Origin: Adiantum capillus-veneris
Taxonomy: Eukaryota; Streptophyta; Polypodiopsida; Polypodiales; Pteridaceae
Length of the DNA stretch: 64,000 nucleotides
Direction of reading: 5' to 3'
NCBI GenBank assembly: GCA_014529385.2
Contig: CM043969.1
Coordinates: 24,562,946 to 24,626,945, forward strand
Shown: positions 32,392 through 43,841 of the stretch, piece after piece
Layout: each line of letters begins with the position of its first letter
How positions within the stretch are numbered: the stretch's first letter is position 1
The notes under the pieces: model-generated
What the model was told of the DNA's origin: nothing
The model's database searches: none
What the model saw: only the letters and a program-made list of their open reading frames with translations
Position numbers and translations under genes: made by a program

Positions 32392-33624
32392 ATACTCTGT
32401 TTGAGATAACCAAATCAACTTCTTTGATCTGTCTCTCTCAATGCGCATACCAAGTATATGACTTGCCTCACCCATATCTTTCATGTCAAACGATTTTGCC
32501 ATCTTTGACTTCAAAGCTGAAATTTCTTCCAAGTGCTTGCCAGCAATGAACATGTCATCCACATACAAAATAAGGATCAGCCAACTACCATCCTTAGCCT
32601 TCTTTGTATATAGACAATGATCGAACTCACTACGTTTGTAGCCTTGAGAAAGCATAAACTTGTGGAATTCATGGTACCATGCCCTCGGTGATTGTTTTAA
32701 GCCATAAAGACTCTTTAACAACTGGCATACCCAATCTTCCTTGCCTTTCTCAACAAACCCTTCTGGCTGCTGCATGTAAATTTCCACATCTAAATCACCA
32801 TGCAAGAACGCTGTCTTGACATCCATTTGGTGCAACACCAAATCTAATATGGCAACCAATGCAAGAAAGCATCTCAATGTAGTCATCTTGACCACCGAAG
32901 AGAAGACTTCATCAAAGTCAATGCCTTGTTCTTGCTTAAAGCCCTTGGCAACAAGCCTTGCTTTGTACTTTGGCTGACTATCATGAGCGGTGATCTTATA
33001 CCTGTAAACCCATTTACAAGGTAGAGCCTTTTTGCCCCGTGGTAATTTAACTAGCTTCCATGTCTGGTTTTTATGCAGAGCTGTCATCTCTAACTGCATG
33101 GCCAATTGCCAATTCCCGAAGTCCTTCATTTGCACTACTTCCTTGTAACATGAAGGCTCATTGCAATCAGTCAACATGACATAGTTCATAGATGGAACAA
33201 ACCTATCAGGAGGTCGCGTGACACGTCCAGATCTACGCACAATAGGTGGCTCAGGCTCAGCCACAACCTGTGGTTCCAATCTATCCTGTCCTTGGTCCTC
33301 TTGAGCCCTAACATTTTGTCTTGCACGTGCAGGTCCATCTTCTTGGAAGACAACTCTTCTAATCTCCTCAACTTTCTCTGGTTTAGAATGATATTTGGCT
33401 TCATTAAAGTGAACATCATTGCTGCGGATAGCCTTTCTGGATTCGGGATCCCAAAGTCTGTACCCCATCTCACCAGAATTACCATAGCCTAGAAAGATAC
33501 ACTTTCTACTCTTTGGCTCAAGTTTGTTCCTAAATTCCTTTGCAACGTGAGTATATGCCTCACAGCCAAAGACTCTGAGATGCTTGTATGAGGGCACCTT
33601 GCCTGACCATACCATCTCTGCCAC
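32392..33624 (-). pseudogene. pol: COP2 integrase end and reverse transcriptase
   Basis: An open reading frame from the integrase C-terminal region (VFGCEAYTHVAKEFRNKLEP, GYGNSGEMGYRLWDPESRK) through a hinge into RT: PCKWVYRYKITAHDSQPKYK, ARLVAKGFKQEQGIDFDEVF, ALVAILDLVLHQMDVKTAFL and the intact catalytic LILYVDDMFIAG. It ends at the GYP2 junction with LSQTEY and continues at 19859. Confidence 0.93.
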
Positions 33625-33633
33625 TAAATCCTT

Positions 33634-34083
33634 CTACAAAACCTTGCTAGGAGATCTATTTATAAGATGAACAGCTGTTGATACAGCTTCAGCCCAAAAC
33701 CCATTTGGCAGCTGTGTATTAGACAACATACTTCTGACCTTCTCTTGTATGGTCCTTTTCATCCTCTCAGCAACACCATTTTGAGGAGGATTGTAAGGAG
33801 CAGTAAGTTCACGTTTTATACCTTTTGACTCACAAAAGTCCTGAAAGGCCTTTGAAACATACTCTCCACCATTGTCAGTGCGTAAGCATTTAAGCTTCTT
33901 GCCACTCTGATTCTCCACAAGTGTCACAAACGTTTTGAAAACACTAAACGCTTCATCCTTGTGCTTGAGAAAGTAAACCCATACTTTCCTCGAGTAATCA
34001 TCTATAAATGTCATAAAGTAAGAAGCTCCCCCTAGAGATAGGTTAGGCATAGGTCCACACAAATCACTATGAACAAGTGCCAA
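33634..34083 (-). pseudogene. pol: COP2 integrase core
   Basis: It carries the D,D-35-E core: ALVHSDLCGPM, CLRTDNGGEY and NGVAERMKRT are all present, as are FMTFIDDYSRKVWVYFLKHK and GFWAEAVSTAVHLINRSP. Short frame breaks separate it from the finger region (near 34100) and from the next piece (near 33630). Confidence 0.92.
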
Positions 34084-34127
34084 CTGTGTATCTCTTCTAC
34101 TGCTTCTATGCTATGTGGCTGCTGTGT

Positions 34128-34979
34128 TTACTTACCATACAGACAATGTTCACAGAATTCAAAATCATTAAATGAAAAGCCAGGCAAATAACCAGAACGA
34201 GACAAGATTTCCATTCCCTTCTTGGACATATGTCCTAATCGGCTATGCCACAAAGAAACGTTCTGCTGCTCGGTTACATTGATTACATTTTTAGAGACAT
34301 TTGATACATAAATCATGTAAAGTCCTCCAGACTTTACTCCATGTGCTACTGTCATAGAACCCTTGGATATCTTCCACATGTTCTGTCCAAAAGTGGTGAC
34401 GTAGCCAGCATCATCAAGTAAACCTGTGCTGATCAAGCTCTTTGTAACTGCGGGAACATGTCTCACATTCTTCAACGTGAAAGAAGAGCCATTCTGAAAC
34501 TTCAATTGAACATCTCCAACACCTAAGATCTCACATGTCTGCCCATTGCCTAGCCGAACATGATCTTTAGTGGTCACATAAGAAGTAAACCACTCCTTGT
34601 TTGGAGACACATGAAGTGATGCCCCTGAGTCTATAATCCATTCACTCAGTGCATTTCCATCAGATGCTGTAAGAAGAGCTGAGTCCATTGTATTCTTCAA
34701 GAAGTAGATGTCTCCTGACACTAGACTGTCATCCTCTGCAACAGTGTTTGTCACATTTATTTCTTGAATCTTCACTGAGGACTTGTTCTTATCACCATGG
34801 TCTTCAGCTTTCTCTTTGCCTTTTTCTGCTTTCCATTCTCTACAGTCTCTTTTCATGTGACCCTTCTTGCCACAATGGTAGCATTCTATGTCACTCTTGC
34901 CTTTTAGCACTGCGGGACTTGCTACGAGACTGATTCCTCTTTCCACCTTTGTACTTTTCTTTGGTTCTTCCCCTAACAA
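34128..34979 (-). pseudogene. gag-pol: COP2 nucleocapsid, protease and integrase finger
   Basis: CCHC knuckle CYHCGKKGHMKRDC near 34880, then protease with the standard active site WIIDSGASLHVSPN near 34630 and LLDDAGYVTTF-type residues, then the integrase finger (LWHSRLGHMSKKGM ... CEHCLYGK) ending at a stop near 34128. The protease site is normal here, unlike in COP1a. Confidence 0.92.
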
Positions 34980-35586
34980 CTAAGGCTGTTCCTTTGCCTT
35001 TGTCCATTGTCTTTCTATTGGTTTCTTCAGTAAGCAGACTTCCTTCTACACCTGCTATGTTCAAACCATCTGGAGGTGCAGAATTACTCAAAGTTGTGCA
35101 AAAAGTGTCCCAACTTTCCGGCAATGTGATCAACAGGAACATAGCTCTAACAGGTTCATCAAACTTGACACCTTGAGCTGACAACTGACTGTAGATGGTG
35201 TTGAACTCATTCAGATGATTGGACATAGGTGTCCCTTCTTTCATCTTCAAGTCAGCAAGCTTCTTAAGCCAGTATACCTGTGAAGCTGCACTCTGCTTCT
35301 CATAAAGATCACTCAGCTTTATCCATGCTTGATAAGCCGACATCTCGTCTGCTACATTGAAGTAAACGCTTTCTGCCAAAGTCAGCATAATGGTAGAAAG
35401 TGCCAATTCATCCATTTCGCTCCATTCATCTTCGTCCATATCTTCTGGTTTTATCCCCTTGAGCTTTATAGGTTTTATCTGCTTCTTTTGTACCAACACG
35501 TGCCAAATCTGCTTCTTCCACAATGGGAAATTGGTTCCATCCAGCTTCTTGATATTGTAAAGAGCAGTGTCCTGTGATCCAGCCAT
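34891..35586 (-). pseudogene. gag: COP2 gag
   Basis: The ATG at 35586 starts MAGSQDTALYNIKKLDGTNF and PLWKKQIWHVLVQKKQIKPI, a typical copia Gag (UBN2-type) N-terminus, followed by TLPESWDTFCTTLSNSAP and an Arg/Ser/Lys tail. A frameshift near 34950 separates it from the zinc knuckle. Confidence 0.92.
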
Positions 35587-36631
35587 AGCTACGCTTCACA
35601 GCAGTTTACTTTTCTGGGAAAAATTCGGCAGAGTTTCCCCTGTAAACTGACCTCTGAACCAATATCAACCTGTCAAATGAACCAAGAAAGCTTCAAATTC
35701 TGCAGAAATTTTGGCAGAGTCTCCTTTGTAAAATGGCTCTGGTGTACTAAAAACAGACCAAAAAACAGCTCAAAAAACCACTGTCTCTCTAACAATGTAA
35801 GCTGTGGGTAAACCTGTCCTGCACCTGTATTATCTCTCACTGTCCTGTCACTGTCCTGTAAGCATAGACTGTGACAATGCCTCAACGGCAGTAAAGCAAA
35901 GATGCAATCCCAACTGTCTAACTCACAGTCAATACATCCTAGCTGCCTATCTAAGGGTGCTCGAGGGATCGCTCCAAGACCTGTATCACCGAAAGCATCT
36001 CAACATTCGGGAATCCCCCAGCTCAATAAAACCTCACTCGACCCTCAACAAAGGCTGTAGTAAATCTGACAGTACATAGACTTCCCACAAAGTCATACAT
36101 CCACAAATTTCCCACTGTATGTTGTAACCGTTGCGGTGGTTGTTTGCTGCGTGACTCACAGCCAGCAAACCCTCAACAGACATACATCATCTCTGACAAT
36201 ACATCCCATGTGGAAGTACCTGCAATGTCAGGATGAAATCTGGAATATCAAGCAGCAAACACAAGCTACCTGATGAGCTAGTGGATGTCGCCTACAGTCT
36301 GTGTAGATGCGCCTGTGTCGTATGTGACACGCCTCCAAGAACTGTGAGCCGTCCTTCGATGTGTAGACAGCCACAAATCAACACTCTGGGAGTGTCGATA
36401 TCCTCAACACCTGCAGTCGTAGGCCAAAAAACCCCAAATTTGCAGAGTTGGATCTGCACCCGCTGAGACCACGTAGTCGAAAATGGCCTGCGCAGACCTT
36501 TGTCGAAGCCGAACGATGGCCGAGATGACCTCAAAATGAAATTCGGGGCCGTGTCTTCGCCTGTCGAATTTCACTCCAATCTGAGCTGGTGGCTCTAGCC
36601 TCCTGCAGTGCTGCCCCGAGCCTTGATCTGA
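35587..36631 (-). other. COP2 5' leader
   Basis: About 1.05 kb between primer site and gag ATG with no convincing coding region. This is long for a copia element with 192-bp LTRs; packaging signals or an intron could lie here. No motif is recognised. Confidence 0.6.
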
Positions 36632-36643
36632 GCTCTGATACCA
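36632..36643 (-). other. COP2 primer-binding site (initiator tRNA-Met)
   Basis: The - strand reads TGGTATCAGAGC two bases inside the 5' LTR, an exact match to the standard plant copia primer site. Confidence 0.95.
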
Positions 36644-36645
36644 GT

Positions 36646-36837
36646 TGAAGGAGTACGAGCGGAAGTGCAACACGAGAGAGAGTGCGAGAAGAAGAGCACG
36701 ACGATATGGTGAACTCGCTCTACTGTAATGTGTAGAGCATAGTGAGTTCTTATTAGGTTTTTACAAAAGAATATGTGTACATACCTGGCGGCCCGCCCAC
36801 TTACCTGGGCGACCACATTGGGCTTTATACCCCAACA
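36646..36837 (-). repeat. COP2 5' LTR
   Basis: 192 bp, matching 18789-18980 with about four differences. It is followed on the right by the CATAC duplication (36838-36842). Confidence 0.95.
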
Positions 36838-39800
36838 CATACAATTGCCCAATTGAAGCTTGCACTGCACCATGTGCTTCTTCATTTTGAGACCTGTCCA
36901 CATGCCTTAAACTCCAAGCTTCAAAATGCTTAAGCAGATTCTTCACTTGAAAACACATTTTTTCAGCCTTGGATTCTCACTTTGCCACACCCCAAGTACT
37001 TGCTTAACCACCAAAAGAGAATCACCTCTTACCCTCACACGACGGATGCCAAGCTCAAGGCAAAGATTGAGACCTTTCTCCAAAGTAGCATACTCAGCTT
37101 CATTGTTGCTTATTGCGGTAAGCTTCAAACTCCTTTTAGTTACCAAAGCACCTTGAGGATCATAAACTACCACACCTCCTGAAGCTTCACCATGCGCTTT
37201 CCTGTAATAGCCATAAAAAAACAATAGATAGGCATTGTCTATGTCAGGAGCTTCCATGTGTTGCTTCTTCACTGCATCCTCCTTAAGAAGAAGAGGTCTT
37301 TCCTTATAGGTAAGCAAATCAGCCAATGTAGCCCTTGTACTCTCCTCAACAATAAAAGAGAATTGGAATTCCTGTAGCTCCACAATCCCCTTCATGAGAC
37401 TCTTTGACAAAGTAGGGCTATTCACCAATTGAGGTAGAAGAGTGTAGCTAGTGAGGAATGTGAATGGTTTAGGGAGAAGGTAGTGCCTAAACCTTCTACA
37501 TGCATAAATCACGCTTACCATAATGAGATCCACCTCAGTATAGCCTCTTTCCACCTCTAGCTTCACCCTGCTAGCACAATAGATAGGCTTCATGTAGTGA
37601 GAATTGCTACCTCGTTGAAGAAGCATAGCTCCAATAGCATCCTCACCTACTGATGGATTCACATAAAACTCCTTATCCCAATTAGGATCTTGCATAGCAG
37701 GAAGAGAACCAAGAACCTCTTTGATACCTTGAAAAACCTCTTCACATTCATTTGTCCATTGTAGAGGATCCAACCTTGCTACTTGTTGTAGAGGATAAAG
37801 AAGTTGAGAGGACAAAGGAATGAACCTTGCCATATACTTCACCTTTTGAATAAAAGTAGAAAGTTGCTTTGTATCTTTAGCTGATGGGAGGAGCACCAAA
37901 GCCTTCACTTTGTCAGGATCCGCTTCAATCCCATTCTCTGAGATCATATGCCCCAAAAACTTCACTCTTGAGTGAGCAAGATGACACTTCTTTGGGTTGA
38001 GTTGACCTCCACTTTCATCATATTGCTTCAATGCCATCCCAAGCTTTGCACAATGATCCTTTCTAGAGCTATAAACACAAAAGTCATCAATAAGATCCTT
38101 CACAAACTTGCCAAGAAATGGAGAGAACACCTTGTTGACGCGCTTTTGATACCACACACAGCCATTCATAAGACCAAAAGGAAGCACACAATAACAAAAG
38201 CATCCCCATGGCGTGATAAATGTGGTCTTCTTTCGATCTTCCAAAGCCAAGGTGAGCTGAAAATATCCAGAGAATCCATCACATACGCTATACCTCTCAT
38301 GCCCTGCAATAGAATCAAGTATGTCATCTATGAAAGGAAGAGGGTATGGATCCCTCTTCATGGCTGCGTTTAGAGGCTTAAAATCAACACATATCCTCCA
38401 CTTTCCATCCTTCTTGGGTGTGACAACAACAGGACTCACCCATTCTGCAGTGCTCACAGGACATATGAAACCTGCTTCAAGAAGCTTGTCTACCTCTTCC
38501 TTTAAAGCATTAAGTTGTACCTGTCCCATTCTCCTTAGCTTTTGGCGTACGGGCTGAGCTCCTTCCTTGATTGGAATTTGGATTTCATCTCCCTTAAAGC
38601 CTCTAATTTCCTCATAAGAAGTGATGAATAAATGGGGAAATTGTTGTATCATATGTAGGTACTCACCCTTCTCATGACTAGTCAAGTCGGGAGACAACAT
38701 ACCTTGTATCAGCTCTTGTTTGACATTAGGTTGAACTTTGGGTTGCATCAGCTCTTCAATTTTCTCATAAGGACCAGAGATATCCTCATTCTCCATAAGG
38801 CCAATAAATATTTGTTTCTCATCATGCTCTTCTTCAAGAAACAAGGAGGAAACATCTAGATCACTATTGCTACTATCTTCCACTTCACTGCCATCATCCC
38901 CATTTTCTTCTTCTTCACTTGAGGACTCTTCTTCATCACTTTTCTCATCAAAATCAGCATCCAAAGATTGCTTGCTAGCCATGTCAAACCTCTTCTTATC
39001 ACCCCTTCTATTGTAGAGAGTGATGGTACCATGTCCCCAATCCTGTATAGCTTTGGTTGCCTGTAACCATGGTCTTCCAAGGATGAGAGGGAAAGCACCA
39101 ATACCCGCGGGCATAACATGGAAATTGACCAGCACTTTAACATCAAATACATCCACCTCCAAGTCCTTTACAACTCCCAAGCACCTCACCCTTGATTGGT
39201 TGGCAAGCTTTATACGAAAACCTGAATTCTTCACCATGTTGAGTCCCAACTTTGATACACAAGCTTGAGTAATAACACATACCTGTGCACCTCCATCAAT
39301 ATAAGCCTCTCCAATGCACTTCATCTTATGCCATGCATCCATAGTAGGACATATATCAGGTAGCTCATTCAAAGATAGGACTCTCATTGACCCCCTTATA
39401 GGCTCCTTCTTCATGGGGTTGACTACGTGCTTCCATTGCCTCTTTAACTTGGGACACATCTCCATGAGTTGCCCAAAGGTAACATCAGACTTTCTACCCA
39501 ACAAATCAGCCCTTAAACTATAATTTGGTTTCCCTTCTCCCAAAGGAAAGTCGGATGCATTGTAATGTTTCCTGTGCTTTCTCTTGTTCTTCTCTTTACC
39601 TGTACCTGTTTCAACCTGTTTCCCTCTTTTATGGCTAGGACTTGCATCACTCATGTCATGATCTCTTGTAACCCTCTTACCTATAGGCATGACCATAGCT
39701 CCCAAATCATCCTCTTTCTTCTCCAAACGAATTATGCTTACCACTTTTGTTTTGCCCTTCTCTTTTGTTGTCAATCCACTTGGTCCTGCTTCCCCTTTAA

Positions 39801-40170
39801 TCTCAATACCATAATCTTGAGCTCGAGAAGGAATTTGTGGAGGAAGAGGAAACATGTCGCCACCCATTCTCTTTGGCTTGTCACATTGAGGGCTTTTATG
39901 ACCCCATTCACCACAATTGTAGCATTGAAACATATCCCCTCTTCCAGCCATGCCTCTTCCTCTACCACCTGTATAACCCTCATTGCTTCCATAACCACGT
40001 CCATATCCATAACTTTGACCTCTTCCACCTCCCATCATATGCACACTAAGATTCTTCATAAGACCTACAACCTCTTGCATCTCCTTGCGAAAGTCATTCA
40101 CATCATGAGAAGCTTGTTGATCATAACCTGGCTCCCTGATGAGGACCCTTGGTTGCCCTACCGCTTTCAC
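36838..40170 (-). pseudogene. pol: GYP1 nucleocapsid-protease-RT-RNase H-second RNase H
   Basis: A long open frame (40170-36943). A Gly/Arg-rich region and the CCHC knuckle CYNCGEWGHKSPQC lie near residue 80; a protease with DGGA (EAYIDGGAQVCVIT) near 292; an acidic Ser/Glu stretch; RT with DLIDDFCVYSS near 695; RNase H; then the archaeal-type second RNase H. In this last domain the catalytic Asp of FFDGA is Tyr (LLFFYGYYRK), though NNEAEY and RGDSLL remain. A frameshift near 36950 leads to FEAWSLRHVDRSQNEEAHGA, and COP2 interrupts at 36838. Confidence 0.92.
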
Positions 40171-40174
40171 TTCC

Positions 40175-40730
40175 CCCCACTCACCCGAGGAAGGAAGATG
40201 ACCTTCGGGAGAGTGCGAGTGTCCCTAACCAGAACGCGAACTGAAGAAATGCCGGCCGGCAGCTATTGAGGCTGCCGTGCGAGGTGTCTCCAGGACAGTC
40301 CCAATTGCTGAGCCTATCCTGGACAAAAGTGGTAGGTACTCCCTCCGCAAATCAGGAAAGCAGACGGAGATGGAATGTCTGCCTCCTCTACCAAAACATC
40401 TTAAGTAGGGTCAAAACCATGTCTCTACTGTGAAAGTGGACTCGAACTGCTCGGATGGTCAAGGGGCTCATGGCGATTACCTTGGACGCCATCTCGAAGG
40501 TCTCAAACTCGATCTGATAGTAGCCTCGTCTGAGGATCTGAACGTCCAAGATCTTGCCCACCTCTGCGAGAAGGCGGGCCTGGAGAAGGTCACGCAACTC
40601 TCCTTTGCTAGGTCTGGTGCCGAGAATCTTGCAGATGACAGAAGTCGCCTACAAGCGCTCTACCTCTGCGGCTAGGCTCGCTTGCTCTGTCGATGAAAGA
40701 GGAAGTCGAATGGTGGGCTCAACGGGGTTG
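40175..40730 (-). pseudogene. GC-rich foreign insert with a DUF4283-like fragment between GYP1 gag and pol
   Basis: Composition changes sharply to GC-rich here. On the - strand 40388-40680 reads ICKILGTRPSKGELRDLLQA, then LLAEVGKILDVQILRRGYYQ, IEFETFEMASKVIAMSPL and RAVRVHFHSRDM, which resembles the DUF4283 domain found beside zinc knuckles in plant LINE-type and host proteins. It ends in stops and joins GYP1 sequence on both sides. No clear target duplication was seen. It looks like a captured fragment; the domain call is by recognition only. Confidence 0.55.
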
Positions 40731-41336
40731 GGCGAGGGGACTTCGGAGGAGTCCCTCTATGGCGGAGTTGTCAAGCTTTGGCTCGACATTGATTCCAAGT
40801 TGATGAAGACGCTCTGCTTTCCACTCTTTATTCTTTGCAATTTCAACTGCCTCCTCAAAGGTCCTTGGTTGCTTAAGCTCTACCTTCAAGCGTAGGTTAC
40901 TCCTCAAGCTTGCAAGAAACATGTCCTTCTTCAACATGGCTGGAGGAATTTCAGCCCCCAAAGATGTACACCACTTTTCCCATAACGCATTGAATACCTT
41001 GACAAAGTCTTCTATGGTTTGGCCTTCATCTTGTACTAAGCCTTGAATAGACTGCCATACCTTTTGTGGGTCTTCCACCTGTTGAAAGTGTGTAAGAAAA
41101 GCATGCCTTACCATTTCATAAGTCATAACTTGAGGAGTTTGGGCTGATTGTAGCTCCTTTTCGTAGCCTTCCAACCATTCCCTAGCATCTCCCTTCAAAC
41201 AGAAGTAGAAGATTCGTAGCACCAACGCTGGGTCTTGCTTGTCAGCAGCAAGAAGGCAAGAAAAATCCATTCTCTCAATGAAAGCTTTGGAAATTTCATT
41301 TGATTTCCCACTAAACTCCATAAAATTAAACGCCAT
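40719..41336 (-). pseudogene. gag: GYP1 gag (capsid part), truncated
   Basis: The ATG at 41336 opens MAFNFMEFSGKSNEISKAFI and the retrotransposon Gag core: FYFCLKGDAREWLEGYEKEL, FLTHFQQVEDPQKVWQSIQG and LRLKVELKQPRTFEEAVEIA. The frame ends at 40719 in the GC-rich insert instead of running into the zinc knuckle at about 39930. The ATG is only about 45 bp from the primer site, so unlike GYP2 there is no room for extra 5' ORFs. Confidence 0.88.
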
Positions 41337-41380
41337 GTCTTCAAAACCTGTAAACTAAAGGTAACTTGAAGCGATTCCTC

Positions 41381-41394
41381 GGTGGCGGGCACCA
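41381..41394 (-). other. GYP1 primer-binding site
   Basis: The - strand reads TGGTGCCCGCCACC starting six bases inside the 5' LTR, similar to the GYP2 site TGGTGCCCCCACTG. The tRNA is not assigned. Confidence 0.7.
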
Positions 41395-41400
41395 AAACAC

Positions 41401-42272
41401 TGTTGGGAAACAAGCAAACTGAAACACCTCTATAGTGATGTCACCCAAGAGAGTTGAAAGAGAACTACAAGACACAAAAAGCTTTTCCAAATCCTTTTGA
41501 AACACCACAAGTCCAATAAGAGTAGACCCTTGGGAATTTACTAGCTGTCGCCCACCCAAGAGACTATGTCACATAGGATCAAAACCCTGTCAAAGCACGG
41601 ATTTACAGCACATGCCGACCAATGCAGATGAAGACAAGAGCCTCTCCTTTCACAATCAAGAATCACAAACCCATAACTTCAACATCAATTCCACAATTCA
41701 TAAATACATGCCCTCCCAATCTGCCTATACACAATTTGCCACTAGGCTGCCATAGCCATAACCCTGCAGAGAACTAGTCGTAACTTGATGAGCACAACTC
41801 CAATTGGGGCACTTTATAGCTTGAGAAAAATCTTGAAAAATGACTAGCGAGAAAGCTTAAGATGACAAAAATTGATTCCATACGCCCCCATGAGCAAAAT
41901 TGACGCGAACAGAGAGCTGTCCCAGCACGACTACACGTAGAGAAGGCTAGTCGGGGCAAAAAATTGCATCCAAGAGCACCAAGGAGACACAACGATCTAA
42001 AACTTGCAAATTTCTGATCTTTGGCTGAAATTTTTTTAGTTTTTACATGAGTTTTAGTTATATACAAGGCTCACTTCAAAAAACTCACTCACAGGCACTT
42101 ACAGTAGCCGGACAGCTGTCACTAGACTAGCGACTTGCAGTGCATGTACATGTGCTTGCTAAAGCAAGCTAAAAAACCCACAAAAAGAAAGCCCACACGC
42201 CCTTTTGACATCGTGAGTCATGTCCATATGTACAAATTTACAAAAAACGGGGTGTCAAAAATGCGCCCAACA
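41401..42272 (-). repeat. GYP1 5' LTR
   Basis: 872 bp, the same length as 16539-17410, with about 37 differences by eye (about 4%). Confidence 0.95.
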
Positions 42273-42987
42273 ACGTTTGCGTGTTTATAAAAAAATAATT
42301 TAAATTGTATTTTCATGTGATTATATAACTGTATGTGTCTCTGATACGCCTTTGGGTCCTCTTAGTCACATAACAATTTAGAAATTAGGGTATAGAAATT
42401 ACTATGGGTTGTCTGAGTTTATATCTTACTCCCATAGTAATCCAGAAAAAAATATAGAAAACATTGACTCTTGTTCTGATATGCTTTGCAGCACTCTTAC
42501 TTGAGTCAATGTTTTAGGAATTTAGATAACACCATACATTGTTTTGATATGCTGGTCGGTAGTCATACTTTGTATGGTGTTTTAGGAGACCATTATATAG
42601 CACTTGGATTTGTTTGATATGTCTCACGACACTCTTACTTTGTATGCTGCTAGGTAAAATAAGCTCTAATGAATGAGCTTATAAAAAATCATACTTCTTC
42701 CTACGTCTGAGCCTTGGTTCTTACAACGGAAGAAGTTACTCCTAGACACAATCTTTGCGAATAAATTTTTTATCTAGTGAGTCATTAAGCTATACACTTT
42801 TCAATATACGTATTCATGGATCACATGATTCGTAGGTCTACATTGTAGATCTGTATAATGAGAAAAGTTAATCTTTAAACTATTCTCCGCATCATGATTT
42901 TTGGTTCTTACAAGGGGAGGAGTTTCTCTTGGAAGTACCAATCTCTAGCAATGTCAATGCCACCCAACATGGGAAGTTTAGACCCAT
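42273..42987. repeat. AT-rich flank with a degenerate about 68-bp repeat
   Basis: A motif like TTTGATATGCTxxxCGxxACTCTTACTTTGTATG recurs with GATA starting at 42343, 42478, 42546 and 42616 (spacings 135, 68, 70, the first perhaps two units). A related pair, GGTTCTTACAAxGGxxGxAG, occurs near 42715 and 42902. No coding region is seen. This is the right flank of GYP1 and left flank of GAGL1b. Confidence 0.5.
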
Positions 42988-43841
42988 TGTGGGACGCATC
43001 TCTAACCTCACCATCCTATCTTATTGCAGTATTAGCAAGAACCACGATTAATTTGTCAAACCATGGGATGAAGCTGACTCGAATAGTGCATAGATGCTAC
43101 AAGAGGTTGTCAATCTCTCGGAAAACACTAACAACTCGCATCTAACTCAAGCTACACTCAAGTGACTGAAATCACCAAAACCAATCGCTCTTCGACAAAC
43201 AATTCAGATCCGACATCCAAACGTAATGAAACTTCTAGGACAAGTTTATAAGACCTAAGCACACATGTCTATGGCCTAAAACCCCACTTTAGGTCAAGTT
43301 CCAAAATCGCGATTATTAACAGCAGTGGATTTTTGACCTGGCTCCCTGACCTAGCCCCGCCTATGCTTTGTTTTTATTTGAAAGTGTAAATTCCTAGTTA
43401 TGATGAAATTCGGCGACACCAAAAACTACAAAATGCTGTGAATGGCTTACGTCAATGTGTAGAGATCTTACCTGCGGTTGCAATTCAACAATCATAATCG
43501 CAATGTGACAACCGGCAAGGGAGTAGGAAGCATGAGAAGGAGAGAAGTGAGCGCCGTTAGCTCACGTTGTGTATTTCTTATCCAAAACTTATAAAAAACT
43601 TACAAAAATTGGATTTTATACCTTAGCCAAGGTTTTTGGGTGGTCAAAACTAATAATATGGAGTTCTACCAAAGTTGAAAAATGGCTGGCTGATACAATC
43701 TGGAAGCTTGTAGCCCTAGCTCATTAATTACAAAGTTTATCCGAGAAAATAGGAGTTACAATATTTCGAATTTATCAAAATAATAAATGTTTTACAAAGA
43801 GAGCTCCGAAAAATGGTGTCTGTGTTAGTTTGCTGCTAACA
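42988..43841 (-). repeat. GAGL1b 3' LTR
   Basis: About 854 bp, + strand TGTGGGACGCATC...TTGCTGCTAACA. It is closer to the copy a LTR than to copy c. It has a TATAAAAT on the coding strand at 43613-43620 and the half-site AATCGCGATTATT at 43305-43317. Confidence 0.9.

Larger units (their letters stand above)
18789..36837 (-). mobile_element. COP2: Ty1/copia element nested in GYP1, itself interrupted by GYP2
   Basis: Identical-length 192-bp LTRs (18789-18980 and 36646-36837) and a perfect 5-bp target duplication CATAC (18784-18788 and 36838-36842) define it. On the - strand it runs primer site, leader, gag, PR, IN, RT, [GYP2 at 19860-32391], RNase H. The RT frame resumes exactly after GYP2 is skipped. 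The LTRs show about four differences in 192 bp. Confidence 0.96.
16539..42272 (-). mobile_element. GYP1: Ty3/gypsy element, host of a two-level nested insertion
   Basis: Two 872-bp LTRs in the same orientation (16539-17410 and 41401-42272) bound an element read on the - strand: primer site, gag (41336-40719), PR-RT-RNase H (40170-36943), second RNase H end, integrase (18735-17438). COP2 interrupts it at 18789-36837. Flanks share ACGT (16535-16538 and 42273-42276), a 4-5 bp target duplication with one ambiguous base. LTRs differ at about 4% of positions by eye, making this the oldest layer of the nest. Confidence 0.93.

Noticed and set aside
36292-36534. ORFs in the COP2 leader as genes
   Set aside because: They are short, overlap on both strands and show no family features.
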